Assembly (NCBI GenBank): GCA_964575345.1 | Contig: CAZNQD010000006.1 | Coordinates: 1-64,000, forward strand | Reading direction: 5' to 3' | From: UBA1402 sp964575345 | Lineage (GTDB): Bacteria; Bacteroidota; Bacteroidia; Bacteroidales; UBA1402 | Length of the DNA stretch: 64,000 nt | Shown here: piece by piece, positions 44,721 to 53,026 of the stretch | Numbering within the stretch: the first letter of the stretch is position 1 | Layout of the letters: every line of letters begins with the position of its first letter | Notes under the pieces: model-generated | Database searches by the model: none | What the model was told of the DNA's origin: nothing | Seen by the model: only the letters and a program-made list of their open reading frames with translations | Translations under genes and position numbers: made by a program

Positions 44721-45803
44721 TCAGGGACAAGTTTGGCTGTAAATGGCACAGGTTTCCCGAACCATTTTTTCAATACTGAATTGCCTGATTCTTATTTGTC
44801 CTGCTTTTCGTAATTTTTCTGCCTTTAATGGATCGTAGATAACTGAGGAAATTGCCGTCCGAATAGATTCTTTGTCCAGAGGATCAAAGTAGACAGCAGC
44901 CTCTCCTGCCACTTCGGGGAAACAACTGGCGTTGCTCAGACATATCGGACAATTATTTGCAAAGGCTTCAAGAACCGGAATGCCGAAACCTTCGTATAAG
45001 GATGGAAAAACAAAAACCATGGCATGCCTATATAAAGAAAATAACACCTGATCGGAAGCATTGCAATGAATTAATTGTGAGTTGATCTCCAGGTTAATAA
45101 ATAAATCAATTTCTTTTTTGGAAAAGGGTTTTCCCGTACAAATTATTTTAAGTTGTTTGTCCTTGTAAAGCAAAGGCGCTACAGCTTGAATAAAAGGAAT
45201 GAAATTTTTATAATAATTGCGTTCGCCTACAAAAAGAATATAATTCTCAAATAATTTATCGACAGAAGTTTTGGCTTGGGCATATCCGTGGTGAACAACG
45301 CTGATTTTAGCCGGATCAATATTGTAGAACTCGACTATGTCTTTTTTGGTGTTTTCACTGACGGCAATAATATGCTGAGCTTTTTGCGCAAGAATTTTTT
45401 TTGTTTTTGCTTCTTTGTCGTAAAACAAAAACATATCAGCGTAACGCTCATGTATCATGTCGTGAATGGTCAGGACAAAAGGTTTCTTAAGGTATTTCAG
45501 GAATGAGGGGTCGTAATAAGTTGGATGGAAAAGGTCGAATTCGTTTTTCTTGATTGTTTTCAGGGATAATGATTGATTCTTAAAATAATAGAATTGCCTT
45601 TTGATCCGGAAATTTTTTATGCATTGTATGCTTTCGTATTTTAATCCACTTAACTTTTGCAGATAATGGTTTTCGGAATAACGAATGGGGATTTCTTTAC
45701 TGAAACCTTCAGGAAGGTTGGACATTAAATCTGCAAAATAACGGGTGATTCCTCCGTATTTTTGCATGCTAAACATTTGGTGATCGTAAAGAATTCTTAG
45801 CAT
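44721..45803 (-). CDS. family 4 glycosyltransferase
   Basis: 360 residues from the ATG at 45803 (MLRILYDHQMFSMQKYGGIT); the open frame extends 62 codons upstream into the methyltransferase gene and is rejected there. GT-B fold: the N-terminal GGITRYFADLM glycine loop, HIIAVSENTKKDIVEF, ILFVGERNYYKNF and the donor-site EX7E motif in YEGFGIPVLEAFANNCP. Retaining mechanism expected, donor unknown. It starts one base after the stop of the upstream methyltransferase. Markedly AT-rich (for example, bases 45061-45120 have 15 G+C of 60). Confidence 0.88.
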   Translation of the reverse strand: MLRILYDHQMFSMQKYGGITRYFADLMSNLPEGFSKEIPIRYSENHYLQKLSGLKYESIQCIKNFRIKRQFYYFKNQSLSLKTIKKNEFDLFHPTYYDPSFLKYLKKPFVLTIHDMIHERYADMFLFYDKEAKTKKILAQKAQHIIAVSENTKKDIVEFYNIDPAKISVVHHGYAQAKTSVDKLFENYILFVGERNYYKNFIPFIQAVAPLLYKDKQLKIICTGKPFSKKEIDLFINLEINSQLIHCNASDQVLFSLYRHAMVFVFPSLYEGFGIPVLEAFANNCPICLSNASCFPEVAGEAAVYFDPLDKESIRTAISSVIYDPLKAEKLRKAGQIRIRQFSIEKMVRETCAIYSQTCP

Positions 45804-45804
45804 T

Positions 45805-46578
45805 TCAGGGTGTATTATTTCTAAGAAACAAATTATCTTTTTTTGTAAAACCGGAGTTATAACAGAAATAATGCAAGAACTTGAAAACGAAAAAATGAAA
45901 TTTCCATTTAAAAGCGGAAATAGCTTTTTCTGTGAGAAGATGAAAATCTTTGCCGTTGGAATAAAAATGTAAATGATATTTTTCTGCAATAAATTTCAAT
46001 GTTTTCCCGGAGTAGAAAGATATATGTTGTCCATGTTCAAAGGCATAATACCACCAGTCTTTATCCGGAATATCTGTGGGTTTTAATAGAGTGGAAAAAA
46101 ATATGTTCTTGCTGACGGTAAACATCTCCTCCAGTTCTTTCAAAGGATCATCAAAATGCTCGAACGATTTGAAAGAAGTAATCAATTCAATTTTCTCGGG
46201 ATGATGAGAAAGATATTCAAAACCTGCAGACAACAAATTGGGTGCATACAAATCCTTCCAATAAAAATTATATCCTTTATCCCTCATAAGGCGGACGAAC
46301 AAGCCATAACCTCCAGCCATGTCCAGATATGATGCTTTCTTATTAAAAAATAGTCTGATCAGACTCCTTGTTATTCTTGAACATAGTAAATTTCTCTGAA
46401 CCAGTCCGGTATCGGTGATATTAATCGGATTGTTATAAGACTCTTTAAGCCAGTATGCTTGTTCGGTTTGAGTAAAATTACAATGGGGACAGTTGTAATA
46501 GCTGATTACATATTTCCCTAGGATTTCTGCTTTAAATGCGAAATGGGTTTCTTTATGGCATATTTTACAAACAGGCAT
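45805..46578 (-). CDS. zinc-ribbon SAM-dependent methyltransferase
   Basis: 257 residues. An N-terminal CxxC...CxxC zinc ribbon (VCKICHKETH and YNCPHCNFTQ) precedes a class I core with motif I SYLDMAGGYGLFVRLMRD. KSFEHFDDPLKELEEMF is the usual segment before the catalytic loop, and FEHGQHISFYSGKTLKFI closes the domain. The same layout occurs in sugar C- or O-methyltransferases of capsule clusters (family knowledge). It is 16 bases downstream of the DUF115-like gene and one base upstream of the GT4 gene. AT-rich like its neighbours. Confidence 0.82.
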   Translation of the reverse strand: MPVCKICHKETHFAFKAEILGKYVISYYNCPHCNFTQTEQAYWLKESYNNPINITDTGLVQRNLLCSRITRSLIRLFFNKKASYLDMAGGYGLFVRLMRDKGYNFYWKDLYAPNLLSAGFEYLSHHPEKIELITSFKSFEHFDDPLKELEEMFTVSKNIFFSTLLKPTDIPDKDWWYYAFEHGQHISFYSGKTLKFIAEKYHLHFYSNGKDFHLLTEKAISAFKWKFHFFVFKFLHYFCYNSGFTKKDNLFLRNNTP

Positions 46579-46594
46579 ATCTTTTTTGAAAGTA

Positions 46595-47607
46595 TTAATC
46601 TATCAATTCTTGTTTTTCAAATACATCAATAAAGGAAGTAAGATTGGTGTTTATCACATTAATCCTTTGGCTGCGGGCAAAGGCCGCAATTTCCGCGTAA
46701 CTCTTAAAAGCGTAATACCAGGATAAAAATTGCTCATACATTTTAGTATTAAGAACAATGGCATTGCTTTGATTCGTGTTTCGGTAAAAATGAAGGTCAT
46801 CGAGTCGTAACCTATTATCAGCATCAACCCAAAGGTTTTTGATCCAGTCATTTTCTGCACCGGCAAGATAAATCGTTTGGTATCCAGAATAAATGCAGAG
46901 CATCAAAGCGGCACAAAGTACATTTTGTGCACGAGGCATTCCCCATTGAGCTGAATAAGAAAAATACGTAAAGCCTCTAAGTCCTTCAATTTTTGTTTTA
47001 TTGAAATAGTTGACTTGAATGAGCTTGTTAGACGAAAGAATAGCATTGATAAATTTGCGTTTTCCGGCATTATGCGGAAGATATAACTGCAAATCCCAGG
47101 TTGTAGTGTCGGCCAGTACCTGATATAACTTCCTTACTTTTTCCCGAAGTATTTTATCGGAAGATTCAATCCAGAAAGCAGGATCGCACAAAACGTACAG
47201 GTTGGGTCTGTATGTTTGAAATTCAGGTGTGAAGCCCATAAAGTTAACTGCCAGTAAATCTGTTTTCTCAAGCATATCTTTGTTCTTTTCCAGAGAAGAT
47301 AAAAGTGAGGGGCCATTCCCCATAATCAGGCAGGTATNNNNNNNNNNNNNNNNNNNNNNNNNNNNNNNNNNNNNNNNNNNNNNNNNNNNNNNNNNNNNNN
47401 NNNNNNNNNNNNNNNNNNNNNNNNNNNNNNNNNNNNNTTCTTTTCCAGAGAAGATAAAAGTGAGGGGCCATTCCCCATAATCAGGCAGGTATTTAATGTA
47501 TGTGCTATTTTTCTGGTTTTTCTGAAAGGAGTATGCCAGATTATCCGAACTATCGACAGAGATGTCTCAAGTAGTTTAATTAGTATTTCGTATACTTTCA
47601 TCAACAT
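46595..47607 (-). CDS. DUF115/MptE-like protein of glycan cluster, interrupted by a false assembly gap
   Basis: Reads as two broken pieces, but the 55 bases on either side of the gap (47283-47337 and 47438-47492) are identical. Removing one copy and the N run (155 bases) gives one uninterrupted 285-residue frame from MLMKVYEILI to FEKQELID. The segment LIMGNGPSLLSSLEKNKDML is the GNGPSL signature of DUF115/6-hydroxymethylpterin pyrophosphokinase-like and some sialyltransferase-like proteins. PNLYVLCDPAFW and GYQTIYLAGAENDW follow. Such proteins in surface-glycan loci are thought to transfer or modify sugars; exact function unknown. AT-rich. Confidence 0.7.
47283..47492. repeat. 55-bp direct duplication flanking the second assembly gap
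   Basis: Bases 47283-47337 and 47438-47492 are identical over 55 bases and border the N run exactly. This is the footprint of two contig ends that overlap but were not merged, not a biological repeat. Confidence 0.9.
47338..47437. other. assembly gap (100 N) of probably zero true length
   Basis: 100 N placeholder between overlapping contig ends. Collapsing the overlap restores the reading frame of the DUF115-like gene. Confidence 0.95.
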
Positions 47608-47611
47608 AGGG

Positions 47612-48625
47612 TCAGCGGTATTTTCTTATTGCATCAATAATAGCCTGTTTTGCGGGAGTCATAAACGTACAGGGATAGCTCTGCATTCCTCTGGTTGCTT
47701 TCAGACCTTTTTGTTTGTAACGAGCGCGAAGCAATCCGCTAAACAGACGCAAAGATTTGACGGTTTCAAATGTAAGCAACAATTTTCGTTTCTGGGTGAT
47801 GATGCTTTTTTCTTTTGGTTTTCGAATAATTTGTAAAATACGATTTTCGGCTTCTTCCAAAGGAATCTTGTCTTGTTTGGCCAATTCTGCAGCAAGAATT
47901 TCCAGAAAAGCAGAAAATTCCTGTTGGTATTCAGCCGCTGTACTAACCACCGAAATGGGTACCGTAGCTACGGTTGCCGAATCATAGATATGCTCGCGTG
48001 CGCCGTAAAAACTGGGAATAGTAGCGTACTTGCCGTGAATGAGCGAAAAAAGGATAAAATACCATTCTGCCAAATATAAATTTTTGAAAACCGGTTGGCG
48101 GTCTGCCATACAGGCCTGATACATTTTTTTGAAAACAGTGGTTCTGATTACCCCGTACAAATGAGAAGCGTAGCAGTTGTTGTATTGGGCAAGACGCAGG
48201 GATGCCGTATCAGCCGTAATTTTATGATCAAAATTCCGGATATAACGCGGTGTAAATTCAATATTCTTTTTATGAACTTCAAATGTCAGATAATGCCCCT
48301 GAGCTACAGAATAGTCCGGATTTTCTTCGAGAAACTGAATGATTTTATTAACAGCCCCAGGGACTATAAAGTCGTCGTCCGCACAAAAAAACACATACGG
48401 AGTCTCAATTTTATCGAGAATCTCATAGATTTTCTTCAAGAATGTTTCCTGTGGAAAGTGCCAATAAGTGATGCCCGGGAAATCATTCGTATATGGAAAG
48501 ATCGTTTTCGAGGAATCAGCCACAACAACATCAATGTTTGTGTTGCTGTAATAATCAAGTAAGCGACGTAGTCTGTCGGGCCTGTTGTGTGCGGGAATAA
48601 TAACGCTTACGAGATGTTTCTTCAT
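47612..48625 (-). CDS. glycosyltransferase, GT-A fold (family 2-like)
   Basis: 337 residues from the ATG at 48625 (MKKHLVSVIIPAHNRPDRL); an upstream TTG adds three codons without support. VSVIIPAHNRPDRLRRLL opens the fold, DVVVADSSK binds nucleotide, and VFFCADDDFIVPGAVNK holds the DDD metal site. The remainder (LYLAEWYFILFSLIHGKY, then Lys-rich C-terminus) has no membrane spans. It is four bases upstream of the DUF115-like gene and 38 bases downstream of the FkbM gene. Donor and acceptor unknown. Confidence 0.82.
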   Translation of the reverse strand: MKKHLVSVIIPAHNRPDRLRRLLDYYSNTNIDVVVADSSKTIFPYTNDFPGITYWHFPQETFLKKIYEILDKIETPYVFFCADDDFIVPGAVNKIIQFLEENPDYSVAQGHYLTFEVHKKNIEFTPRYIRNFDHKITADTASLRLAQYNNCYASHLYGVIRTTVFKKMYQACMADRQPVFKNLYLAEWYFILFSLIHGKYATIPSFYGAREHIYDSATVATVPISVVSTAAEYQQEFSAFLEILAAELAKQDKIPLEEAENRILQIIRKPKEKSIITQKRKLLLTFETVKSLRLFSGLLRARYKQKGLKATRGMQSYPCTFMTPAKQAIIDAIRKYR

Positions 48626-48663
48626 GATTTCCAAATTAGTTTTAACCGCTTATTTGGTGGGGT

Positions 48664-49587
48664 CTAATTTTTTTCTGCCCTCAACACACCCTTTCTGAAA
48701 AAATGTTCAGTCGAATGAACAAAACAGATATGTCCTTTGGTGGTGGCAGTATTAAAACCAAAGCCCGTTACCATACTCCGTATGTTTTGCTCTGCTTCCG
48801 CTTTGTGGTAAGTGCATATAGCCAGTATGGGATTCGATTTTGTCAGATAATTCCGGGATCCTTCCAATGCCGCTTCTTCGAAACCCTCGATGTCCATTTT
48901 AATCAGATCGGCCGCAAGCCCTGTCTGTTGAATATAATCATCAAGTGAAATCGTGTTGTTTTGTTCGTTGGTGCTTCCTGTAACGTATTTTTCCACTATG
49001 GAAATTTTTCCGGCATAAGGTTCAAATGTTTGTCTTAAAGCATTAATCCACTCAGGCGCACATTCGAACAACACGGCATGCTTTAGTTCATCGATATGGT
49101 CTAAAGTAATTAGTCCTTCGGCAGCACCGACATCAAACAAAACCCGATCTTTAAATACAGCCGGTGAATCCCAATAACAATGCGGAGAATCGGTGTCCTG
49201 CTCCAGCCTCAGCCTGCGATAATCCCCGGCAATGGTCGTTGAATTGAATCCCTCCGGCCAATACAGCTTTTTACCCTTGTGCAAAACATAGTACATGTTG
49301 TTTGTGGCATCAAAGCGGGTTTCAACAGGAAGCTTTTGGTATTTCTCCACAAAATCGGAAAGGAAGATCAGGCGGAAAGAACTCATGTTGAATCGGTGCT
49401 TTTTAAAATAACTCAGGTAATTTTTGAATTCTTCCGGCAGCTCTTTCTGTTGCTCGTAAAAACGAAGCACTTTTTTTACATGAGGATAATTCCTGTTGGA
49501 TTCAAGAATTCTATGCAACAAAAGCCGATAGAAAAAAACTCTGAATTTTTCCGGAAACAATTGACGGTATACCGAAGTCAGGCTCAT
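48664..49587 (-). CDS. FkbM-family SAM-dependent methyltransferase
   Basis: 307 residues. After an alpha-helical N-terminal third (about 1-110), the methyltransferase core shows motif I VLFDVGAAEGLITL and the FkbM-specific LIKMDIEGFEEAALEGSRN. It ends with AICTYHKAEAEQNI. FkbM enzymes O-methylate sugars or polyketides; here a sugar hydroxyl is the likely target because of the flanking glycosyltransferases. It lies seven bases downstream of ahcY, the enzyme that removes its by-product SAH. Confidence 0.87.
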   Translation of the reverse strand: MSLTSVYRQLFPEKFRVFFYRLLLHRILESNRNYPHVKKVLRFYEQQKELPEEFKNYLSYFKKHRFNMSSFRLIFLSDFVEKYQKLPVETRFDATNNMYYVLHKGKKLYWPEGFNSTTIAGDYRRLRLEQDTDSPHCYWDSPAVFKDRVLFDVGAAEGLITLDHIDELKHAVLFECAPEWINALRQTFEPYAGKISIVEKYVTGSTNEQNNTISLDDYIQQTGLAADLIKMDIEGFEEAALEGSRNYLTKSNPILAICTYHKAEAEQNIRSMVTGFGFNTATTKGHICFVHSTEHFFRKGVLRAEKN

Positions 49588-49594
49588 TGTTCAA

Positions 49595-51010
49595 TCAATA
49601 TCTGTAATGCTCCGCTTTATAAGGCCCTTCGATGGGTACACCCAGGTAGTCAGCCTGTTTTTTACTGAGTTTGGTTAGTTTAACTCCAATTTGTTCGAGG
49701 TGGAGTCGGGCTACTTCCTCGTCGAGTTTTTTGGGCAGGCGGTAAACTGCGATTTCATGTTTGTTGCTCCATAATTCAATTTGGGCCAGGGTCTGGTTGC
49801 TGAACGAATTGCTCATTACAAACGAAGGGTGACCGGTGGCGCAACCCAGATTGACCAGACGGCCGTCGGCCAACAAAATGATGGAATGGCCTTCGGGGAA
49901 AAAGTATTGATCCACCTGCGGTTTAATATTGATCCGCTTAATGCCGGGATAGCGCTTAAGTTTGTCCACCTGTATTTCGTTGTCGAAGTGTCCGATGTTA
50001 CAGACGATGGCATTGTCTTTCATCCTGATCATGTGATCCATGGTGATGATATCGCAATTGCCTGTGGTGGTAACGTAGATATTACCTTCGTCCAGGCTTT
50101 CTTCGACGGTTTTCACCTCGAAGCCTTCCATGGCGGCCTGCAAAGCGCAAATGGGGTCGATTTCTGTCACAATTACTCTTGATCCGTAGCTGCGCATGGA
50201 ATGGGCGCAACCTTTGCCTACATCGCCGTAACCGCAAACCACCACCACTTTGCCTGCCAGCATTACATCGGTGGCTCTTTTGATGCCGTCGGCCAGAGAT
50301 TCACGGCAGCCGTAAAGGTTGTCGAATTTTGATTTGGTTACCGAATCATTCACGTTGAATGCGGGGAAAAGCAATTCTTTGGCTTCGAGCATTTGGTAGA
50401 GACGGTGAACACCGGTAGTGGTTTCTTCCGAAACACCGCGGATATCTTTTACCCGTTTTTTCCAGTAAGAGGCATCAGAGCTGAGCACTTCTTTCAGGAT
50501 GGCATTCAGCTCAATTTCATCTTCGGCTTCTGCAGCCTTGTCCAAAAAAGCAGCATTATGTTCGGCTTTGTAGCCCAAATGAATCATCAGCGTAGCATCG
50601 CCTCCGTCATCCACAATCAGGTTGGGACCTTTGTCTCCGGGAAAATTCAGCGCCTGGAGGGTGCACCACCAATAGTCTTTGAGGGTTTCGCCTTTCCAGG
50701 CAAAAACCGGCACGCCTGCTGCGGCAATGGCAGCGGCTGCGTGATCCTGAGTGGAATAGATATTACAACTGGCCCAGCGAATCTCTGCTCCCAAAGCGGT
50801 GAGAGTTTCGATCAATACGGCTGTTTGAATGGTCATATGCAGCGATCCGGTGATGCGGGCACCCTTCAGGGGTTTACTTTCGCCGTATTTTTGACGAATG
50901 GCCATCAGGCCGGGCATTTCATGTTCTGCCAGTTTAATTTCTTTACGGCCAAAATCGGCCAGCTTAATGTCGGCTACTTTATAAGGAAGCGAAGAAAAAA
51001 GCTCATTCAT
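49595..51010 (-). CDS. ahcY: adenosylhomocysteinase (SAH hydrolase)
   Basis: Hydrolyses S-adenosylhomocysteine to adenosine and homocysteine, relieving product inhibition of methyltransferases. 471 residues with bound NAD: VVVCGYGDVGKGCAHSMRSY, substrate-binding NVNDSVTKSKFDN, ASCNIYSTQDHAAAAIA, and the diagnostic C-terminus YKAEHYRY. Full length. It heads a minus-strand run whose gaps are at most 49 bases and which includes three methyltransferases. A TATCTTTG promoter element lies 55 bases upstream. Housekeeping use is certain; a special role in glycan methylation is inferred from position. Confidence 0.97.
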   Translation of the reverse strand: MNELFSSLPYKVADIKLADFGRKEIKLAEHEMPGLMAIRQKYGESKPLKGARITGSLHMTIQTAVLIETLTALGAEIRWASCNIYSTQDHAAAAIAAAGVPVFAWKGETLKDYWWCTLQALNFPGDKGPNLIVDDGGDATLMIHLGYKAEHNAAFLDKAAEAEDEIELNAILKEVLSSDASYWKKRVKDIRGVSEETTTGVHRLYQMLEAKELLFPAFNVNDSVTKSKFDNLYGCRESLADGIKRATDVMLAGKVVVVCGYGDVGKGCAHSMRSYGSRVIVTEIDPICALQAAMEGFEVKTVEESLDEGNIYVTTTGNCDIITMDHMIRMKDNAIVCNIGHFDNEIQVDKLKRYPGIKRINIKPQVDQYFFPEGHSIILLADGRLVNLGCATGHPSFVMSNSFSNQTLAQIELWSNKHEIAVYRLPKKLDEEVARLHLEQIGVKLTKLSKKQADYLGVPIEGPYKAEHYRY

Positions 51011-51065
51011 GATGTAAGTAAGTTATATGGTTTAATCGATTAATTATTAATACTTTTTCAGCGTG

Positions 51066-51073
51066 CAAAGATA
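51066..51073 (-). promoter_or_regulatory. -7 element of ahcY/glycan run
   Basis: The minus strand reads TATCTTTG, 55 bases upstream of the ahcY ATG. No -33 TTG at 19-21 bases. It would drive ahcY and possibly the nine genes downstream. Confidence 0.5.
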
Positions 51074-51232
51074 CAAAAAAAAGCCGGTTGATCGTTTTTT
51101 ACGCTGATATTAAACTTTAAGAAAAAAATGAATTTTTTTTGTAGCGTTTTTTTCAAAGGATACATCTATGTCCGTGAGTTTGTGCTTGAAACGATTGTGA
51201 TAGGCAACTCTTTTTAATTTCCTCTATATATG

Positions 51233-51270
51233 CAAACCGTCTCAACGTGAGTTGAGGCGGTTTGGTTTTT
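51233..51270 (+). terminator. strong hairpin with T-run on the plus strand
   Basis: 14-bp stem CAAACCGTCTCAAC / GTTGAGGCGGTTTG with one G-U pair (51233-51246, 51251-51264), loop GTGA, then GTTTTT. In the plus orientation it is a textbook intrinsic terminator. On the minus strand no T-run follows the stem, although it sits 17 bases past the rnr stop. The 271-base region 51011-51281 shows no other gene. Confidence 0.6.
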
Positions 51271-51281
51271 ATATAAAAGAC

Positions 51282-53021
51282 TTATTCTTCGTTGTTTATC
51301 AGCTTAAAGTCCAATTGCCTTTTTTCGAGATTGGCTCTTAAAACCTGCACCTTGACAGGATCTCCCAGTCGATAGACCTTTTTTTCACGCCGTCCTCTGA
51401 GGCAGTAGTTCTGTTCGTCAAATTCATAGTAATCGTCGTTGAGGTCGCGCATGGGCACCAGGCCTTCGCATTTGTTTTCGACGATTTCCACAAAAAAACC
51501 GAAATCGGTAACGCCCGAAATCACTCCTTCGTAACTATTGCCGATGCGATCGGACATAAATTCAATCTGTTTATACTTAACCGAAGCTCTTTCGGCTTGG
51601 GCAGCCGTAATTTCCATATCGGAACAGTGCCGGCATTTTTCTTCCCATTTTTGTTTATTGACGCTGCTTCCACCGGACATATAGCGTTCCAGCAGGCGAT
51701 GCACCATCATGTCGGGATATCGGCGTATCGGAGAGGTAAAATGAGTATAATAGTCAAAAGCCAGCCCATAATGTCCGATGTTATCGGTAGAATAGACAGC
51801 TTTGGCCATGGCCCGTATGGTTATGGTAGAAATCAGGTCTTCTTCTTTGTGCCCCTGTACTTGGTCCAGCAATTGATTGATGGAAGCCGCCACGACTTTT
51901 TTGCCTCCCTGCAGTTTTAAATTGTGGCCGAAACGCCTGATAAAACGGGCTACATCCTCGAGCTTCTCCAGGTCGGGGCAGTCGTGAATTCTGTAGACAA
52001 AGGTCTTGTTGCTTTTTTTACCGATGAATTCGGCCACCGTTTTGTTGGCCAACAGCATGAATTCCTCGATCAGGTTGTTGGCTTCGGTGGGAGTCTTGAA
52101 ATAAATCTCCAGGGGTTTCCCCTTTTCGTCCACTTTGAAGCCGACTTCTGAACTCTCGAAACGGATGGCTCCATTTTTGAAGCGTTTACTTCTCAGTTTC
52201 TTTGCTAATTCGTTCAAAACACGGATTTCTTCCTGAACGGGATCGGTTTTCCCCTGAATGATGTCCAAGGCTTCTTCGTAGCTCAGGCGTCTGTCGGAAC
52301 GTATTACCGTGCGTACAATGCGGTGATTTTTTATCTGAGCGGCCTCGTTTATTTCAAAGACACAGGAAAAACAGCGTTTTTCTTCGTCCGGCCTGAGCGA
52401 ACATAGTCCGTTACTCAAACGTTCGGGCAGCATGGGGATGGTTCGATCGACCAGGTAAACCGAAGTGGCTCTGTTTTCGGCCTCCTGATCGATGGCTGAA
52501 CCTTGTTTCACGTAGTAAGTGACATCGGCTATATGAACGCCAACTTCCCAGTTGCCGTCGGGCAATTTTCTAAGGGAGAGGGCGTCGTCAAAATCTTTGG
52601 CATCGCGGGGATCGATGGTAAAGGTCCTGACTGCCCTGAAGTCTTCTCTGTAGGCGTATTCTTGTTCGGGAATGATATCAGATAATAATTCGGCAGCCTG
52701 CAGCGCTTTTTCCGGATAATCTTCGGTAATGTCGAATTCTTCGAGAATATTTTCGTAGCTGTCGTGGTGGCCGCTGTTGTTTGTGGATTTTTGTGTGGCA
52801 GTTGAATAGCGGTTTCCGGCAGCTTTATTTAAAAAACCCTGTCTGTGGAGTTCTTCTAAAATATCGAAGAGCAGTATTTGCTGGGCTTGTCTTTTCAATT
52901 TAAAAGTCCTGGATAGTTGCAGGTAATCGTATTTTTTTTGTCGGTTTTCTTGAAAAAATTGTATAATATCCGATTTCAGGTCTTTTTTTCTGATTCGGAC
53001 GTCGGTCTTTTTTTTGGTCAT
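51282..53021 (-). CDS. rnr: RNase R-type exoribonuclease lacking cold-shock domains
   Basis: 579 residues, about 130-150 short for the family. The N-terminal winged helix (about 10-70) is present. Then, after a polar linker (about 72-100), the sequence passes directly to the region preceding the RNB core. The two cold-shock (OB) domains that normally lie between are missing. The RNB domain is intact: TFTIDPRDAKDFDDALSL with the catalytic Asp cluster, VYLVDRTIPMLPERLSNG, and HFTSPIRRYPDMMVHRLL. The C-terminal S1 domain (YEGVISGVTDFGFFVEIVEN) is complete. It should degrade RNA 3' to 5', but with altered substrate entry. It follows mutL by five bases. Confidence 0.85.
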   Translation of the reverse strand: MTKKKTDVRIRKKDLKSDIIQFFQENRQKKYDYLQLSRTFKLKRQAQQILLFDILEELHRQGFLNKAAGNRYSTATQKSTNNSGHHDSYENILEEFDITEDYPEKALQAAELLSDIIPEQEYAYREDFRAVRTFTIDPRDAKDFDDALSLRKLPDGNWEVGVHIADVTYYVKQGSAIDQEAENRATSVYLVDRTIPMLPERLSNGLCSLRPDEEKRCFSCVFEINEAAQIKNHRIVRTVIRSDRRLSYEEALDIIQGKTDPVQEEIRVLNELAKKLRSKRFKNGAIRFESSEVGFKVDEKGKPLEIYFKTPTEANNLIEEFMLLANKTVAEFIGKKSNKTFVYRIHDCPDLEKLEDVARFIRRFGHNLKLQGGKKVVAASINQLLDQVQGHKEEDLISTITIRAMAKAVYSTDNIGHYGLAFDYYTHFTSPIRRYPDMMVHRLLERYMSGGSSVNKQKWEEKCRHCSDMEITAAQAERASVKYKQIEFMSDRIGNSYEGVISGVTDFGFFVEIVENKCEGLVPMRDLNDDYYEFDEQNYCLRGRREKKVYRLGDPVKVQVLRANLEKRQLDFKLINNEE

Positions 53022-53026
53022 TTTAC

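Noticed and set aside
45804..45989. 62-codon N-terminal extension of the GT4 gene
   Set aside because: It lies entirely within the upstream methyltransferase gene, and GT4 proteins begin at the MLRILYDH start.
35938..51010. Complete Wzx/Wzy O-antigen locus
   Set aside because: A flippase and transferases are present, but no Wzy polymerase, initiating transferase or chain-length regulator is visible.
51011..51065. SAH riboswitch in the ahcY leader
   Set aside because: The short AT-rich leader shows no extended pairing or conserved core that would support a riboswitch.
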